A DNA stretch of 64,000 bases from the NCBI GenBank assembly GCA_022482815.1, contig JAKVOM010000001.1, positions 2,500,946 to 2,564,945 on the forward strand, given 5' to 3'. The position numbers were made by a program, and so were the translations under genes. The DNA comes from Acidaminococcus sp. Its GTDB lineage: Bacteria > Bacillota > Negativicutes > Acidaminococcales > Acidaminococcaceae. Below are positions 1-8,344 of the stretch, in pieces. The notes beneath the pieces are model-generated. The model had not been told where the DNA came from and did not search any database. It saw only the letters and a list, made by a program, of their open reading frames with translations. Position 1 is the stretch's first letter. Each line of letters starts with the position of its first letter.

Positions 1-694
1 GCTGCAGCAAAATGCCAAGTCCGCCCAGGATATAAAGCAGCGCCATAAAAGGAACGACTTTTTCCATGACGGAAGAAATACGTTTCAGGCCGCCAAAAAT
101 CGTCACGAAACAAGTAATGCCAAGGAAAGCAACCGTAATCCGTGAATCCATACCAAAGCCTTCCTTCATGGCACCGACTACGGACTCTGTCTGTACGCAG
201 TCAGTCCAGGGGCCAAGCATGAAGCAGGCCACAGCGAGAACGACAGCACCTTTGGCCCATCCCAGAGCGTTTTTCATGACAAAAGAACGGTCGCACATGT
301 ATTCATCCATGGATTTTGAGTATTTCACACGGAAGCGCTGTCCCAAAATGATTTCGCAGGCCTTAGTCGACATTCCGAGAAGCCCGGAAACCCACATCCA
401 GAACACAGCGCCCGGACCGCCGGAAACAATAGCTGTAGCTACGCCGCCGATATTTCCGACACCGATGGTATTGGCCATAGCTGTGCAGGCAGCGGCAAAC
501 CCCGATACAGTGCCGCGCCCTTCCCCTTTTTGAAACATTCGGCCAAAAGTATTTCTGAAATTAAATCCGATTTTACGGAAATTATAGCGAAAACCAAAAC
601 GGACACTGAGATACAGCCCTGTCCCCACAAGAATGACGACCATGGGCGTGCCCCACAGGGCATCAGAAATAGACGTCAGAATCGATAACAGCAA
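1..694 (-). CDS. Sodium:alanine/glycine symporter (AGCS family), 3' end outside window
   Basis: The minus strand is open from about 694 to the window edge and encodes the N-terminal ~230 residues of an AGCS-family Na+/amino-acid symporter, an inner-membrane protein importing alanine or glycine with sodium. Seen in sequence: an early LWGTPMVVILVGTG membrane segment, the family-typical ANTIGVGNIGGVATAI stretch, then GPGAVFWMWVSG and GGLKRISSVMEKVVPFMA, which match the family well. The start chosen is TTG at 692-694, six bases after a GGGGG ribosome site; no ATG fits upstream. A consensus-like promoter lies about 40 bp upstream, so it is probably transcribed alone. The substrate (alanine versus glycine) cannot be decided from this part. 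Confidence 0.88.
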   Translation of the reverse strand, partial: MLLSILTSISDALWGTPMVVILVGTGLYLSVRFGFRYNFRKIGFNFRNTFGRMFQKGEGRGTVSGFAAACTAMANTIGVGNIGGVATAIVSGGPGAVFWMWVSGLLGMSTKACEIILGQRFRVKYSKSMDEYMCDRSFVMKNALGWAKGAVVLAVACFMLGPWTDCVQTESVVGAMKEGFGMDSRITVAFLGITCFVTIFGGLKRISSVMEKVVPFMALLYILGGLGILLQ

Positions 695-734
695 TGCAAT
701 TCCCCCAATCAAATATCAATTGCTAATGATTGAG

Positions 735-763
735 ATTGTAACAAGTTATAGTTCAATAGTCAA
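735..763 (-). promoter_or_regulatory. Predicted sigma-70 promoter of the AGCS symporter gene
   Basis: On the minus strand TTGACT (758-763) and TACAAT (735-740) are separated by exactly 17 bp. They lie about 40 bp upstream of the predicted TTG start of the symporter gene. This is a prediction from hexamer match and spacing only. Confidence 0.6.
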
Positions 764-1152
764 CTAAAAGATTACATTTGTATATAGCAGTCCCTTGAAT
801 AGATTTTTTTGATTGTTCAGGACGTATTAGCTACGCGGAGATGATGATTGTCTTCCATACCTCCTGAAAGGCGTGCAAATAGCGTAAAAATCTTTTTTAG
901 GGAAGTAGTTAGTACAAGCAGATGGTTGGTCAAAACACAAGGCAGATAGCTGTTAGCAGTTAGCCGATAGCTGCAGATAGCAGTAGAGAAATTTTTTAAT
1001 TTTGTTTTCATGAACGGAAGACAAAAAAGGGCCTGTGAAATATGAAACCATTTTCCAGCGACCCTTTTAGTGCTTTCCTCCCCACTTCGTGGTCCTTCCG
1101 ACTGCGTGGAAGGAGGTGGCAGAGGAATGCCAAACCTAACGGTTTGGTCTAT
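764..1152. repeat. Intergenic repeats: degenerate short-unit repeat and double-hairpin element copy 1
   Basis: There is no convincing gene here. Bases about 895-1000 hold short degenerate units such as gatagctgttagcagttagccgata and a ttagtacaa motif seen in other gaps of this window. Bases 1075-1148 hold a copy of a modular element: a hairpin built on ccgactgcgtggaaggaggt followed by a second small hairpin (ccaaacc/ggtttgg). An imperfect stem (about 1025-1070) lies between them. Confidence 0.6.
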
Positions 1153-1190
1153 AAAAAACTGTCAATTGCCTCTGCAAAGACAATTGACAG
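1153..1190 (-). terminator. Rho-independent terminator of the MscS gene
   Basis: Perfect 10-bp inverted repeat ctgtcaattg (1159-1168) / caattgacag (1181-1190). On the minus strand it is followed by six T residues. It lies 10 bp after the MscS stop codon. Confidence 0.85.
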
Positions 1191-1200
1191 TGCTGTTATC

Positions 1201-2232
1201 TCAGGTCGTGCGAATCAGGATCTTAATATTTTCTTTTTTATATTCATTAAATATTGCTTTGATGAACTGATGCTTCAGCTTCGGTTCATCGATGATATTT
1301 TTGATGCGAAGCACTACGTTAAAAGAAATTCCGTAGTCACCCATTTTGTCATAGCGAACAGCCGGCTGAAATCCTTTGACACCATATTGACTGCGCTCGA
1401 GGATGGTCTGCGCAACACGTACAGTAACTTCTTCTACATGCTGCAGGTCATTGTCATAGGTAATGGTAATAGGTATCAGCATTGTGCATTCTGCCTGAGG
1501 CTGCTCGTAGTTGGTAATCACTGAAGCCGCAATATTTTTATTCGGGACTATAATCATATTCCCAGTGCTGGTCCGGATGGTCGTATTACGCCAGTTCATA
1601 TCTACCACGCGTCCTGCCTGCCCGGTAGCAAGGCTGATATAGTCCCCCATGCGAACCTGGTGAGATACAATGGTCGTAATACCGGAGAACAAGTTAGCCA
1701 AAGTGTCCTGCAAAGCCAGAGCGGAAGCAAGACCGCCGGCGCCAAGTGCTGTGAGGAGCGGGGAAATAGAGATACCGTAGGAATTGAGCAGAACCACGAA
1801 GCCCGCCATATAAACAGCAAGATCAATAACCGTCGTCAAAATGGACATGGACGACGATTCACTTTCACTGCGCGACAAGCGCGATTTAATAAGAGAAGAA
1901 CACAAATGGGCACAGAAAAACGTAACCGTAAACACGACAAGTCCGTGAAAGTTTTTATTCAGGAGGTCGGTGATAAACGGAGGTACATTCACGAACCTCT
2001 CGGTCATCTTAAAACCTGCCAGAAGTCCCAGAAGTACGTCCATAAACTTAAACGTCGAACGCCACGTAGAAGTCCTTGAATGTGTAATCTTAGCAAGAAG
2101 TTTAATCAAAAACTTGAATCCCCAGTGAAAAATAACGACACCGAGAATTTCAAACAGAACAAAAGCAATAAAATGAACATGAGGGCCCCCATGCTGCAGC
2201 TCTCCAATGAATCTATCTTTATCGAAATCCAT
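1201..2232 (-). CDS. Small-conductance mechanosensitive channel (MscS family)
   Basis: This encodes a 343-residue MscS-type channel, an inner-membrane tension-gated pore that releases solutes on osmotic downshift. Several hydrophobic segments occupy the N-terminal half. The pore-lining TM3 is visible as LLTALGAGGLASALALQD, with the Ala/Gly packing pattern typical of the family, followed by NLFSGITTIVSHQVRMGDYI and the beta domain (GRVVDMNWRNTTIRT, IIVPNK). The start at 2232 (MDFDKD) is preferred over a start 14 codons upstream because GGGGGC sits just before it. The gene is alone, with its own terminator at 1153-1190. Family assignment is firm; paralogue type is not decided. Confidence 0.93.
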   Translation of the reverse strand: MDFDKDRFIGELQHGGPHVHFIAFVLFEILGVVIFHWGFKFLIKLLAKITHSRTSTWRSTFKFMDVLLGLLAGFKMTERFVNVPPFITDLLNKNFHGLVVFTVTFFCAHLCSSLIKSRLSRSESESSSMSILTTVIDLAVYMAGFVVLLNSYGISISPLLTALGAGGLASALALQDTLANLFSGITTIVSHQVRMGDYISLATGQAGRVVDMNWRNTTIRTSTGNMIIVPNKNIAASVITNYEQPQAECTMLIPITITYDNDLQHVEEVTVRVAQTILERSQYGVKGFQPAVRYDKMGDYGISFNVVLRIKNIIDEPKLKHQFIKAIFNEYKKENIKILIRTT

Positions 2233-2325
2233 AATTGCCCCCATACTAAAAATTTGAAAGAATCTTACTCTCAATAAATGAAAATATCATGAAAAGTTCA
2301 TAAAATTGACATCAGCGCTCCGGCG

Positions 2326-3000
2326 TCAGTGTTTCGCCTCATAAGCTTCGAGATCCCTGAACCATTGATTAACGTCGCACGGCTTTTGGTCAGACTCCCG
2401 GTGCATCAAAAGGTCCAGCAAATAATAAGACTTCTTACCCGAAAGTGCCAGTATTTTCATACAGGTCACACAATAGGTCAGTACCTCATCAAGAGGCAGA
2501 CTGTCAGCACTTACCTGCATCGCCCGGCGAATGACTGCCGGATTCCCGCTGTCAAAGGCACGATTTCCGCAGCAAAGAGATTTTTCTCTTGCCCAGGCGG
2601 ATTCCACGACGGTAATATGCATCTTTTGCAGCAAACTGCGGACTGTATTGTAATATTCAGTTCGTCCCCGAACCCGGCATGAGTCGTGAATTGTCACGGT
2701 AAGGCCGCTGTAATCCGGGAAAGGAAAATCATTAAATGTGTCAATAAGATGGTAAATAGAAATTGTCGAAACACCTTCATAAAGCTCCCGCCATCTCATA
2801 TCGCAGCCGGGACACACATTGATGATTATGGATTCCCTCGGCAGCTTCGGATCTTTGCGGCAGCAGAGTGTATGATGTTTTAAGTGCGGGAAATGAGCCT
2901 TAAGGTATGAAAAAAGTGGTTTTTCATACTCCGGACGATATAGTGACAGTGCGCAGCTCATATTAAAGTATAAATTTTCCGCCATAGGATCAATTTTCAT
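2326..3000 (-). CDS. CCG-domain (cysteine-rich) Fe-S protein, HdrB/GlpC-like
   Basis: This 224-residue protein has the cysteine-rich CCG domain found in heterodisulfide reductase subunit B, GlpC and LutA-type proteins, where it binds an unusual Fe-S cluster or a metal and takes part in electron transfer. Visible cysteine groups are CC near residue 46, CPGC near 63, the signature SLCCGNRAFDSG in the second half and YCVTCM near residue 180. There is no ferredoxin-type CxxCxxC domain, so it would need a partner, and none is adjacent. Its start overlaps the stop of the upstream EamA transporter gene by 4 bp (ATGA), so the two are probably translationally coupled. Substrate and partner are unknown. 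Confidence 0.75.
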   Translation of the reverse strand: MKIDPMAENLYFNMSCALSLYRPEYEKPLFSYLKAHFPHLKHHTLCCRKDPKLPRESIIINVCPGCDMRWRELYEGVSTISIYHLIDTFNDFPFPDYSGLTVTIHDSCRVRGRTEYYNTVRSLLQKMHITVVESAWAREKSLCCGNRAFDSGNPAVIRRAMQVSADSLPLDEVLTYCVTCMKILALSGKKSYYLLDLLMHRESDQKPCDVNQWFRDLEAYEAKH

Positions 3001-3893
3001 GATAAGCTCCTTTGCGTCGCAAATTCGGTCAAAGCGGTTGCCCCGAGAATCAGGATACCGCCCGCGATAATTTCAAGAGTCAGCGGCTCATGGAGAGCCA
3101 GCGCAGAAAGTAAAACAGCCAGAATGGGATCAATATAGGTATAAATGGCAACTGTCTGTGCCGGCAAGTACGGCATTGAGCCGAAAAAAAGGGCATACGT
3201 AAATCCGGTTACAAACAGGCTCAAAATCATGAGCAGCAAAAACTGAAAAGGCGTACAGCTAAGGGCCCACCAGGCTTCATTGCCAAGAATATAGACGGCA
3301 AGAACTACGGCCGCAGAAGCAAGCTGCCCGATGGTTGATTCGAAGGCAGACAGATTTTGAAGCTTCTTGTTGCAGATCAGCACGCCTGCATATAGTACCG
3401 CTGCCAAAAGACCATACATGACGCCCAGCGGATTGACGACGCCCTGGTTCTGCAGCAGCCCGGAAACAAGTACGGTACCGGCAAAGGCCATGGCTACCGC
3501 CAAAATCTTGACAGGGCCTAACTTTTCCTGAAACAGAAACGGGGACAGGAGCACCACGAAAATCGGGGCCATGTAATAGCAGATGGAGGCGACGGCCACT
3601 GTCGTATATTTAAAAGAGGTAAATAGAAAGATCCAATTGAAACCCAGGAGAGCACCGCTCAGCACGAGAAGTTTGGCATTCTTACGCAGCTGCTCCCGGG
3701 AAAGCGGAATACGCCGCAGCCGCGTGATAACGTAGAGAAACAGCCCGCCGAACAGGGCTCGGGAAAAAGCAATCACACTGGAGGGCAGCGGAATGTAATG
3801 GACCAGGATTCCTACACTGCCAAAAATAACCATCGAAAAAATAAGGGCCGCTTTGGCCTTTCTGACGGTTTGCTGATTCACGTTACGGTTCAT
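2997..3893 (-). CDS. EamA/DMT-family transporter
   Basis: This 298-residue protein has about ten hydrophobic segments in two similar halves, the pattern of the EamA (DUF6) drug/metabolite transporter superfamily, inner-membrane exporters or importers of small metabolites. Landmarks are the N-terminal ALIFSMVIFGSVGILV, SRALFGGLFL, and the second-half DPILAVLLSALALHEPLT, a typical EamA ending. The start at 3893 is chosen because AGGTG lies nine bases upstream; an ATG eight codons earlier has a poor site. It precedes and overlaps the CCG Fe-S protein gene in what looks like a two-gene operon. Substrate cannot be inferred. Confidence 0.88.
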   Translation of the reverse strand: MNRNVNQQTVRKAKAALIFSMVIFGSVGILVHYIPLPSSVIAFSRALFGGLFLYVITRLRRIPLSREQLRKNAKLLVLSGALLGFNWIFLFTSFKYTTVAVASICYYMAPIFVVLLSPFLFQEKLGPVKILAVAMAFAGTVLVSGLLQNQGVVNPLGVMYGLLAAVLYAGVLICNKKLQNLSAFESTIGQLASAAVVLAVYILGNEAWWALSCTPFQFLLLMILSLFVTGFTYALFFGSMPYLPAQTVAIYTYIDPILAVLLSALALHEPLTLEIIAGGILILGATALTEFATQRSLS

Positions 3894-3933
3894 TTTCCAT
3901 TTCACCTGTCCATGCACTTTTTACATTGCTTCT

Positions 3934-3961
3934 ATTTTAATGGGAAAAACAAAAATTTCAA
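3934..3961 (-). promoter_or_regulatory. Predicted promoter of the EamA / CCG-protein operon
   Basis: TTGAAA (3956-3961) and TAAAAT (3934-3939) on the minus strand, spaced by 16 bp, about 40 bp before the EamA start codon. Confidence 0.5.
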
Positions 3962-4023
3962 GTATTTTTGATAGGGTTAATTACCTGGAAAGTTCAATTC
4001 TTCTTTCCGGCTCCTTTTTCAGC

Positions 4024-4062
4024 AAAAAACACCATTGGAACTTTCCGTCCCAATGGTGTTTT
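4024..4062 (-). terminator. Terminator of the aldo/keto reductase operon
   Basis: Perfect 13-bp arms aaaacaccattgg (4026-4038) and ccaatggtgtttt (4050-4062) with an 11-base loop; on the minus strand it ends in a T run. It lies about 70 bp past the second reductase gene. Confidence 0.85.
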
Positions 4063-4129
4063 GAGGAAAGATGAATGCACTTTAAAAATCCGCCAATAAA
4101 AATGCCTGCACGATTGCACTAATCCACTC

Positions 4130-4975
4130 TCACGCTTTGATGGAATGGAGCAGTCTGATGAATTCCGGATCAAAGTGATTCACAATTTCACTGTGGCCGA
4201 TATCAAGTGCGGCGATTTTTTTCATATCGTCTGCATCGAGGGAAAAATCCCAGATATCGAAGTTCTGTGCCATCCGATCCTTATGGATTGATTTAGGAAT
4301 CACGGAAACACCGCGTTCGATGTTCCAGCGCAAAGCCACCTGAGCCGCGCTCTTACCGTATTTTTTACCGATTTCCGTAAGTACGGGATGCGTAAAAATC
4401 CTATGCTTACCTTCGGCAAAAGGACCCCATGCCTGCGGCACCACGCCGTATTCCTTCATTGTCTTGAGATTCAGCGGCTGCTGGAAGAACGGATGAAGTT
4501 CAACCTGGTTGAGCATCGGTTTTTCCTCCACGGTTTCACAAATATCCGTCAGTACATGAGGATAGCAGTTAGCCATGCCGATAGCTCTGACTTTCCCTGC
4601 CTTGTAAGCTTCTTCCAATGCTCTCCAGGCCCCAATGTAATCTCCCATGGGCTGATGAAGCAATACCAAATCAAGATAGTTGAACCCAAGTTCTGTTAAG
4701 ATACGGTCAACGGCCTTGCCGCATTTTTCATAGGAATTATCCTGAACCCAGACCTTGCTCGTGACAAATATTTCTTCACGTTTCAGCCCGGACTCCCGGA
4801 CAGCATCGCCGACCGCCTTCTGGTTACCATATGCCTGTGCGGTATCAATCAACCGGTAGCCCACGGAAAGTGCGTCTTTCACTGCTTTTTTGCATACGTC
4901 GTAATCAGGAACCTGATACACACCAAAGCCTTCCTGGGGCATCTTTACTCCATTTCTAAACGTCAAATATTCCAT
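4130..4975 (-). CDS. Aldo/keto reductase, paralogue 2
   Basis: This 281-residue soluble NADPH-dependent aldo/keto reductase folds as a TIM barrel and reduces carbonyls to alcohols. The catalytic tetrad is visible: Asp and Tyr in RLIDTAQAYGNQ, Lys in VTSKVW and His in LLHQPMGDY. The C-terminal cofactor region VIPKSIHKDRMAQNFDIWDF is also family-typical. It lies 14 bp downstream of a second reductase gene of the same length (4990-5835), and the pair looks like a tandem duplication that has since diverged. A LysR regulator is transcribed divergently from them and a strong terminator follows. The physiological substrate is unknown. Confidence 0.93.
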   Translation of the reverse strand: MEYLTFRNGVKMPQEGFGVYQVPDYDVCKKAVKDALSVGYRLIDTAQAYGNQKAVGDAVRESGLKREEIFVTSKVWVQDNSYEKCGKAVDRILTELGFNYLDLVLLHQPMGDYIGAWRALEEAYKAGKVRAIGMANCYPHVLTDICETVEEKPMLNQVELHPFFQQPLNLKTMKEYGVVPQAWGPFAEGKHRIFTHPVLTEIGKKYGKSAAQVALRWNIERGVSVIPKSIHKDRMAQNFDIWDFSLDADDMKKIAALDIGHSEIVNHFDPEFIRLLHSIKA

Positions 4976-4989
4976 CGTGCTGCCTCCTC

Positions 4990-5835
4990 TTATTCCTGTC
5001 CGTCAAAATCCAGATCCATGTCCGCATATTTTTGGACTATCTCCGGCGTTGCATAATAATATCTCTTGTTCTTATTGACACTGGCAATAGCCTTCATATC
5101 TGCTTCGGTCAGTTTAAAATCAAAGAGGTCAAAGTTGGCACGAATATGTTCCGGATTTTTGGAGCCGGGGAACACCACGTCGCCCATCTGAATGTGCCAG
5201 CGCAGAATGATCTGAGCCGGCGTCTTGCCGTACTTCTTGCCAAGTTCGGCAAAAACGGGCTCCGACAGCAGCGCTGTGTCACCATGTCCCAGCGGATACC
5301 ACGCCATCATACCGATACCGTAAGGAGCCAGTTTTTTCTTCAGTTCGGTTTCCGGGAAATAAGGATGTGCCTCTACCTGCACCATCTGCGGTTTGATTTC
5401 CATTTCATCCAGTGCTTCCTGCAGCATATCATCCGGAAAATTTGAAAGACCGATTGCCTTGATTTTGCCTTCTTTGTACGCTTTTTCCAGCTGACGGTAA
5501 CCGGCTTTCCAGTTCTTCGTCGGCTGATGGAGGAACATCAGATCCACATAGTCCGTATCAAGACGACGCAGGGTGTCATCGACAGCCGTATCCGAATCAT
5601 AAACGGTCGGCCACAATTTAGATACGAGGAAAATATCGCTGCGCTTTACGCCGCTGGCCTTTATGGCACGGCCTACCGCTTTTTCATTCAGGTACGCATT
5701 GGCCGTATCAATCAGGCGGACGCCATCCTTCAGTGCCGTTTTAACAGAAGCTTCCGCTTCAGCGGGGCTGAATAAAAACACACCGATCCCAGCCATTGGC
5801 ATTTTGATTCCGTTGTTCATAACAAAATATTCCAT
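4990..5835 (-). CDS. Aldo/keto reductase, paralogue 1
   Basis: This is a 281-residue aldo/keto reductase of the same group as its downstream neighbour. The catalytic tetrad appears as RLIDTANAYLNEKAVG (Asp, Tyr), VSKLWP (Lys) and FLHQPTKNW (His). The end VVFPGSKNPEHIRANFDLFDF forms the NADPH-binding part. It is the first gene of a two-gene operon divergent from the lysR-type gene at 5984, with a 148-bp shared intergenic region where that regulator would be expected to bind. A good ribosome site (GGGAGG) precedes the ATG. Related proteins often act on diketones, glyoxals or xenobiotic quinones, but nothing here fixes the substrate. Confidence 0.93.
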   Translation of the reverse strand: MEYFVMNNGIKMPMAGIGVFLFSPAEAEASVKTALKDGVRLIDTANAYLNEKAVGRAIKASGVKRSDIFLVSKLWPTVYDSDTAVDDTLRRLDTDYVDLMFLHQPTKNWKAGYRQLEKAYKEGKIKAIGLSNFPDDMLQEALDEMEIKPQMVQVEAHPYFPETELKKKLAPYGIGMMAWYPLGHGDTALLSEPVFAELGKKYGKTPAQIILRWHIQMGDVVFPGSKNPEHIRANFDLFDFKLTEADMKAIASVNKNKRYYYATPEIVQKYADMDLDFDGQE

Positions 5836-5919
5836 CTGTCATACCTCCCTGATTTATTTCTTATGCGATTTCGCTTTTAATTATCGTTTTCACGTATACT
5901 TTACCGAAAAATTTCTTTC

Positions 5920-5948
5920 TTGTACAAGGCTTTTGAATCATATATACT
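5920..5948 (+). promoter_or_regulatory. Predicted promoter of the LysR-type gene
   Basis: TTGTAC (5920-5925) and TATACT (5943-5948) with a 17-bp spacer, about 35 bp before the GTG start. It lies in the shared region with the divergent reductase operon, so regulator binding here could control both directions. Confidence 0.6.
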
Positions 5949-5983
5949 ATTACTGACATGCATAATAAGAGGGAGGTATCTCC

Positions 5984-6865
5984 GTGCGGATTGAAACTTA
6001 TCTGTTAGAACAGCTCAGCGCGTTCCGCAAAGCCGGTACCATATCCGGTGCGGCCGAAGCACTTCATATGTCACAGCCCGCTCTTTCCCGTTCCATGCAA
6101 AAACTGGAGAAGATGCTGGGCGTCACCTTGTTTGTGCATCAAAAAAACAGGCTATATCTGACGGAAATAGGGAATCTGGCTGCCGATTATGCCGACCGCA
6201 TTCTCCGTGACCAGGACGAAATGATAGAGACACTGCTGGCCCGGGACGGCATGCTGCGCACGATTTCCATCGGTTCCTGTGCTCCGGGGCCGCTGCTTGC
6301 TTATACTTACTCCCTGCCTTCCTTTTTCCCGGGAAGGACGATTGCTACGGAAATGAATAAGGATGAAGACCAGCTCATAGAAAAACTGAAACGCGGCCAT
6401 TTTAATTTGATTTTTCTTTCCCATGCGGTCGATATACAAGACTTTTGCTGCGTCCCCTGCGGTACAGAGCATCTTTTTATCAACGTAATTCCGGCCCATC
6501 CGGCTGCCCTTTTTAAAGATAAAGGTGTCACTTTTGCCGAGATGGATGGAGAGACGTTCCTCATGAATGCCAGCATCGGTGTCTGGGAAGATATTACACG
6601 GGAACACCTTCCTAATTCTCTTTTGGTACTCCAGGATAACATGGAATCCCTTTCAGCTGTGGTCAATACTTCCACTCTGCCTTCATTTACTACAGACCTG
6701 GCACAGCGTGTCTTCAACGGCCGCTATAAAAACAGGATTGATGTGCCCTTTAACGACCCGGAGGCAACGCTTTCTTTTTATGCCATCTTCCCTAAAAAGA
6801 GCAGGAAAAACTGGACGAACTGGATTGAGCATATCAAAGAGGAGTGGAAAAATCGGACGGAGTAA
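5984..6865 (+). CDS. LysR-family transcriptional regulator
   Basis: This 293-residue LysR-type regulator has an N-terminal winged helix-turn-helix (residues about 1-60, with the typical ALHMSQPALSRSMQKLEKMLG) and a C-terminal type 2 periplasmic-binding-protein-like effector domain starting near residue 90 (ISIGSCAPGPLL). The start is GTG, supported by GGGAGG at about 5971-5976. It is divergent from the two aldo/keto reductase genes, the usual arrangement for a LysR regulator of its neighbour, so it probably activates or represses them in response to a reductase substrate. The effector is unknown. Confidence 0.92.
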   Translation: MRIETYLLEQLSAFRKAGTISGAAEALHMSQPALSRSMQKLEKMLGVTLFVHQKNRLYLTEIGNLAADYADRILRDQDEMIETLLARDGMLRTISIGSCAPGPLLAYTYSLPSFFPGRTIATEMNKDEDQLIEKLKRGHFNLIFLSHAVDIQDFCCVPCGTEHLFINVIPAHPAALFKDKGVTFAEMDGETFLMNASIGVWEDITREHLPNSLLVLQDNMESLSAVVNTSTLPSFTTDLAQRVFNGRYKNRIDVPFNDPEATLSFYAIFPKKSRKNWTNWIEHIKEEWKNRTE

Positions 6866-6952
6866 AAAATCCGCAGCCCGCCACACCAACCTGCCATCAG
6901 CCGCCCGCTGCTGATGGCAAAATTGCCGCGGTAATTTTGCCATAAAATAACA

Positions 6953-6996
6953 AAAACAGCTGCAGCCAAAATATAACGGCTACAGCTGTTTTATTA
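6953..6996. terminator. Bidirectional terminator between lysR-type and yczE-like genes
   Basis: Arms aaaacagctgcagcc (6953-6967) and ggctacagctgtttt (6978-6992) with one mismatch and T-rich tracts on both sides, between convergent genes. Two further stem-loops (gccatcag.../...ctgatggc and ggcaaaatt/aattttgcc) lie just before it, around 6890-6941. Confidence 0.8.
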
Positions 6997-7111
6997 TTCT
7001 CGAACAAAAAGCTTGTACCATGCCAAGCTAAAAGCTGAACGCTAAATGCGATTTTTATCTCTATGCCATCAACTCACTAGATTATATCAACACCCTCCGC
7101 TGTCCGCCACT

Positions 7112-7762
7112 TTATTTCTCAAGCAGCTTTTTAGCATAGCGGACAGAAAGCAGACGCGGGGTCAGAAAACTGACAAAACGGCCTACCAGGACTGCAGAGC
7201 AAAGGGTACCGAAACCCAGCCCATTCAGGCGATGGAAAAAGATAAAAGAAGAAATAACGGCGAGCACCATGAGCGTTATATCGAAAAGAACCTTAACCTT
7301 ACCAAATTCTTTCTTCGTAACGATAGCAATTGCTCTCACGATACCTTCGCCCGGCACCAAAAGTACGTCCGGTGCGACTTCCGTACAGATTCCGGCTGCA
7401 AGAACCACACATCCGACAAGAAGGGACAGCAGCCGGGCCCACAGACTGACAGGCTGCATCGGCGTCAATAAGTACATGCTCAAATCAATAAAAGAGCTGA
7501 AGATAAAATTCACAACGATCTGCAAATATTGGACCGGCTTGAAGTCATCTTTCAGCAGCACTTTCTGAATCAGGATAAAAATCATATTCAAGATAAAAGT
7601 CATCATGCCGAAAGTCAGATTCGTAAAATACAAGCTATAGACGTAAGGGACGCTGGAAATAGGCGAAGTACCTAGATTACTTTTGGTAATAAAAGCGATA
7701 CCAAATGAATTAATGAAGAGGCCGGATAAGAAAATCAGGTTCCGCTGTAATAATTTACTCAT
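7112..7762 (-). CDS. YczE/YyaS/YitT-family integral membrane protein
   Basis: This 216-residue membrane protein has about five hydrophobic segments and resembles the YczE/YyaS/YitT family of integral membrane proteins, whose biochemical role is not established. Recognisable features are the N-terminal GIAFITKSNLGTSPISSVPY and the central VAPDVLLVPGEGIV, both typical of the family. Its 5' end overlaps the 3' end of the marR-type gene by 8 bp, so the two are co-transcribed and probably co-regulated by the MarR protein. Such MarR plus YczE pairs are a common arrangement. A transport or stress-response role is possible but not shown. Confidence 0.8.
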   Translation of the reverse strand: MSKLLQRNLIFLSGLFINSFGIAFITKSNLGTSPISSVPYVYSLYFTNLTFGMMTFILNMIFILIQKVLLKDDFKPVQYLQIVVNFIFSSFIDLSMYLLTPMQPVSLWARLLSLLVGCVVLAAGICTEVAPDVLLVPGEGIVRAIAIVTKKEFGKVKVLFDITLMVLAVISSFIFFHRLNGLGFGTLCSAVLVGRFVSFLTPRLLSVRYAKKLLEK

Positions 7763-8183
7763 TTTCTGCCTCCATATTCCGGTTTACTTTTTCCAAAAGA
7801 CGCAGAAAAAGTTTCCTTTCTTCTTCCGTCATGCCCCGAAAAATAGCGGCGTCAACCTGCTTTCCGCACTCAGCTACCGCCTGGGCAATCTTTCTTCCTT
7901 CTGCAGTCAGAAAAATCCGAACCGACCGGTGGTCTTCTTCATGTACTTCCCGGCGCATCAAGCCGCGTGCTTCCAATTTTTTCAGTAAACTGGTCACTGT
8001 CGACTGATCCAGGACGCAACGCTTCCCAATAACTTTCGGCGTCAGCCCATCCTCTGCGAGTAGTGTTTCGAGAATCTTTGGCTGACCGGGAAATAACCCA
8101 AGCTTTGCTACAGCCTTCTGCATCAAGCGGTTGCTGCCATGAAAGGCAGTCATTAACGTAAAATGAACATGTGAATGTTCCAT
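7755..8183 (-). CDS. MarR-family transcriptional repressor
   Basis: This encodes a 142-residue MarR-type winged-helix dimeric regulator. The recognition region KVIGKRCVLDQSTVTSLLKK and the wing RREVHEEDHRSVRIFLTAEG are clear. The start at 8183 (MEHSHVH) is chosen because AAGGA lies seven bases upstream; an ATG six codons earlier would lie inside the operator-like palindrome and has no ribosome site. Its own promoter is followed immediately by a perfect 26-bp palindrome (8202-8227), so autorepression is likely. It is co-transcribed with the YczE-like membrane protein gene. The inducer is unknown. Confidence 0.9.
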   Translation of the reverse strand: MEHSHVHFTLMTAFHGSNRLMQKAVAKLGLFPGQPKILETLLAEDGLTPKVIGKRCVLDQSTVTSLLKKLEARGLMRREVHEEDHRSVRIFLTAEGRKIAQAVAECGKQVDAAIFRGMTEEERKLFLRLLEKVNRNMEAENE

Positions 8184-8201
8184 AGTGATTCCTTCTTCCA
8201 T

Positions 8202-8227
8202 AAATTACTTTGAATTCAAAGTAATTT
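8202..8227. promoter_or_regulatory. Perfect 26-bp palindrome, probable MarR operator
   Basis: The half site aaattactttgaa (8202-8214) is followed directly by its exact reverse complement (8215-8227). It lies between the predicted -10 element and the marR-type start codon, the usual place for a repressor site that blocks transcription. Binding by the adjacent MarR protein is inferred from position and symmetry. Confidence 0.82.
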
Positions 8228-8232
8228 GTTAT

Positions 8233-8261
8233 ACTTTAACTCTTTTTCCACTTTCTGTCAA
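8233..8261 (-). promoter_or_regulatory. Predicted promoter of the marR-yczE-like operon
   Basis: A perfect TTGACA (8256-8261) with TAAAGT (8233-8238) at 17 bp spacing. The palindromic operator starts 5 bp downstream of the -10 element. Confidence 0.6.
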
Positions 8262-8344
8262 ACAAAAAAATTCATATCTATGTCCGAAAACCGCGAGATT
8301 TTTATGTTTCAACATGCTATAGTATCGTCAAGAGGTGAAAATAA

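Noticed and set aside
1042-1524. Plus-strand frame of 160 codons starting in the repeat region
   Set aside because: It runs from repeat sequence into the antisense of the mscS gene, with no ribosome site or family pattern.
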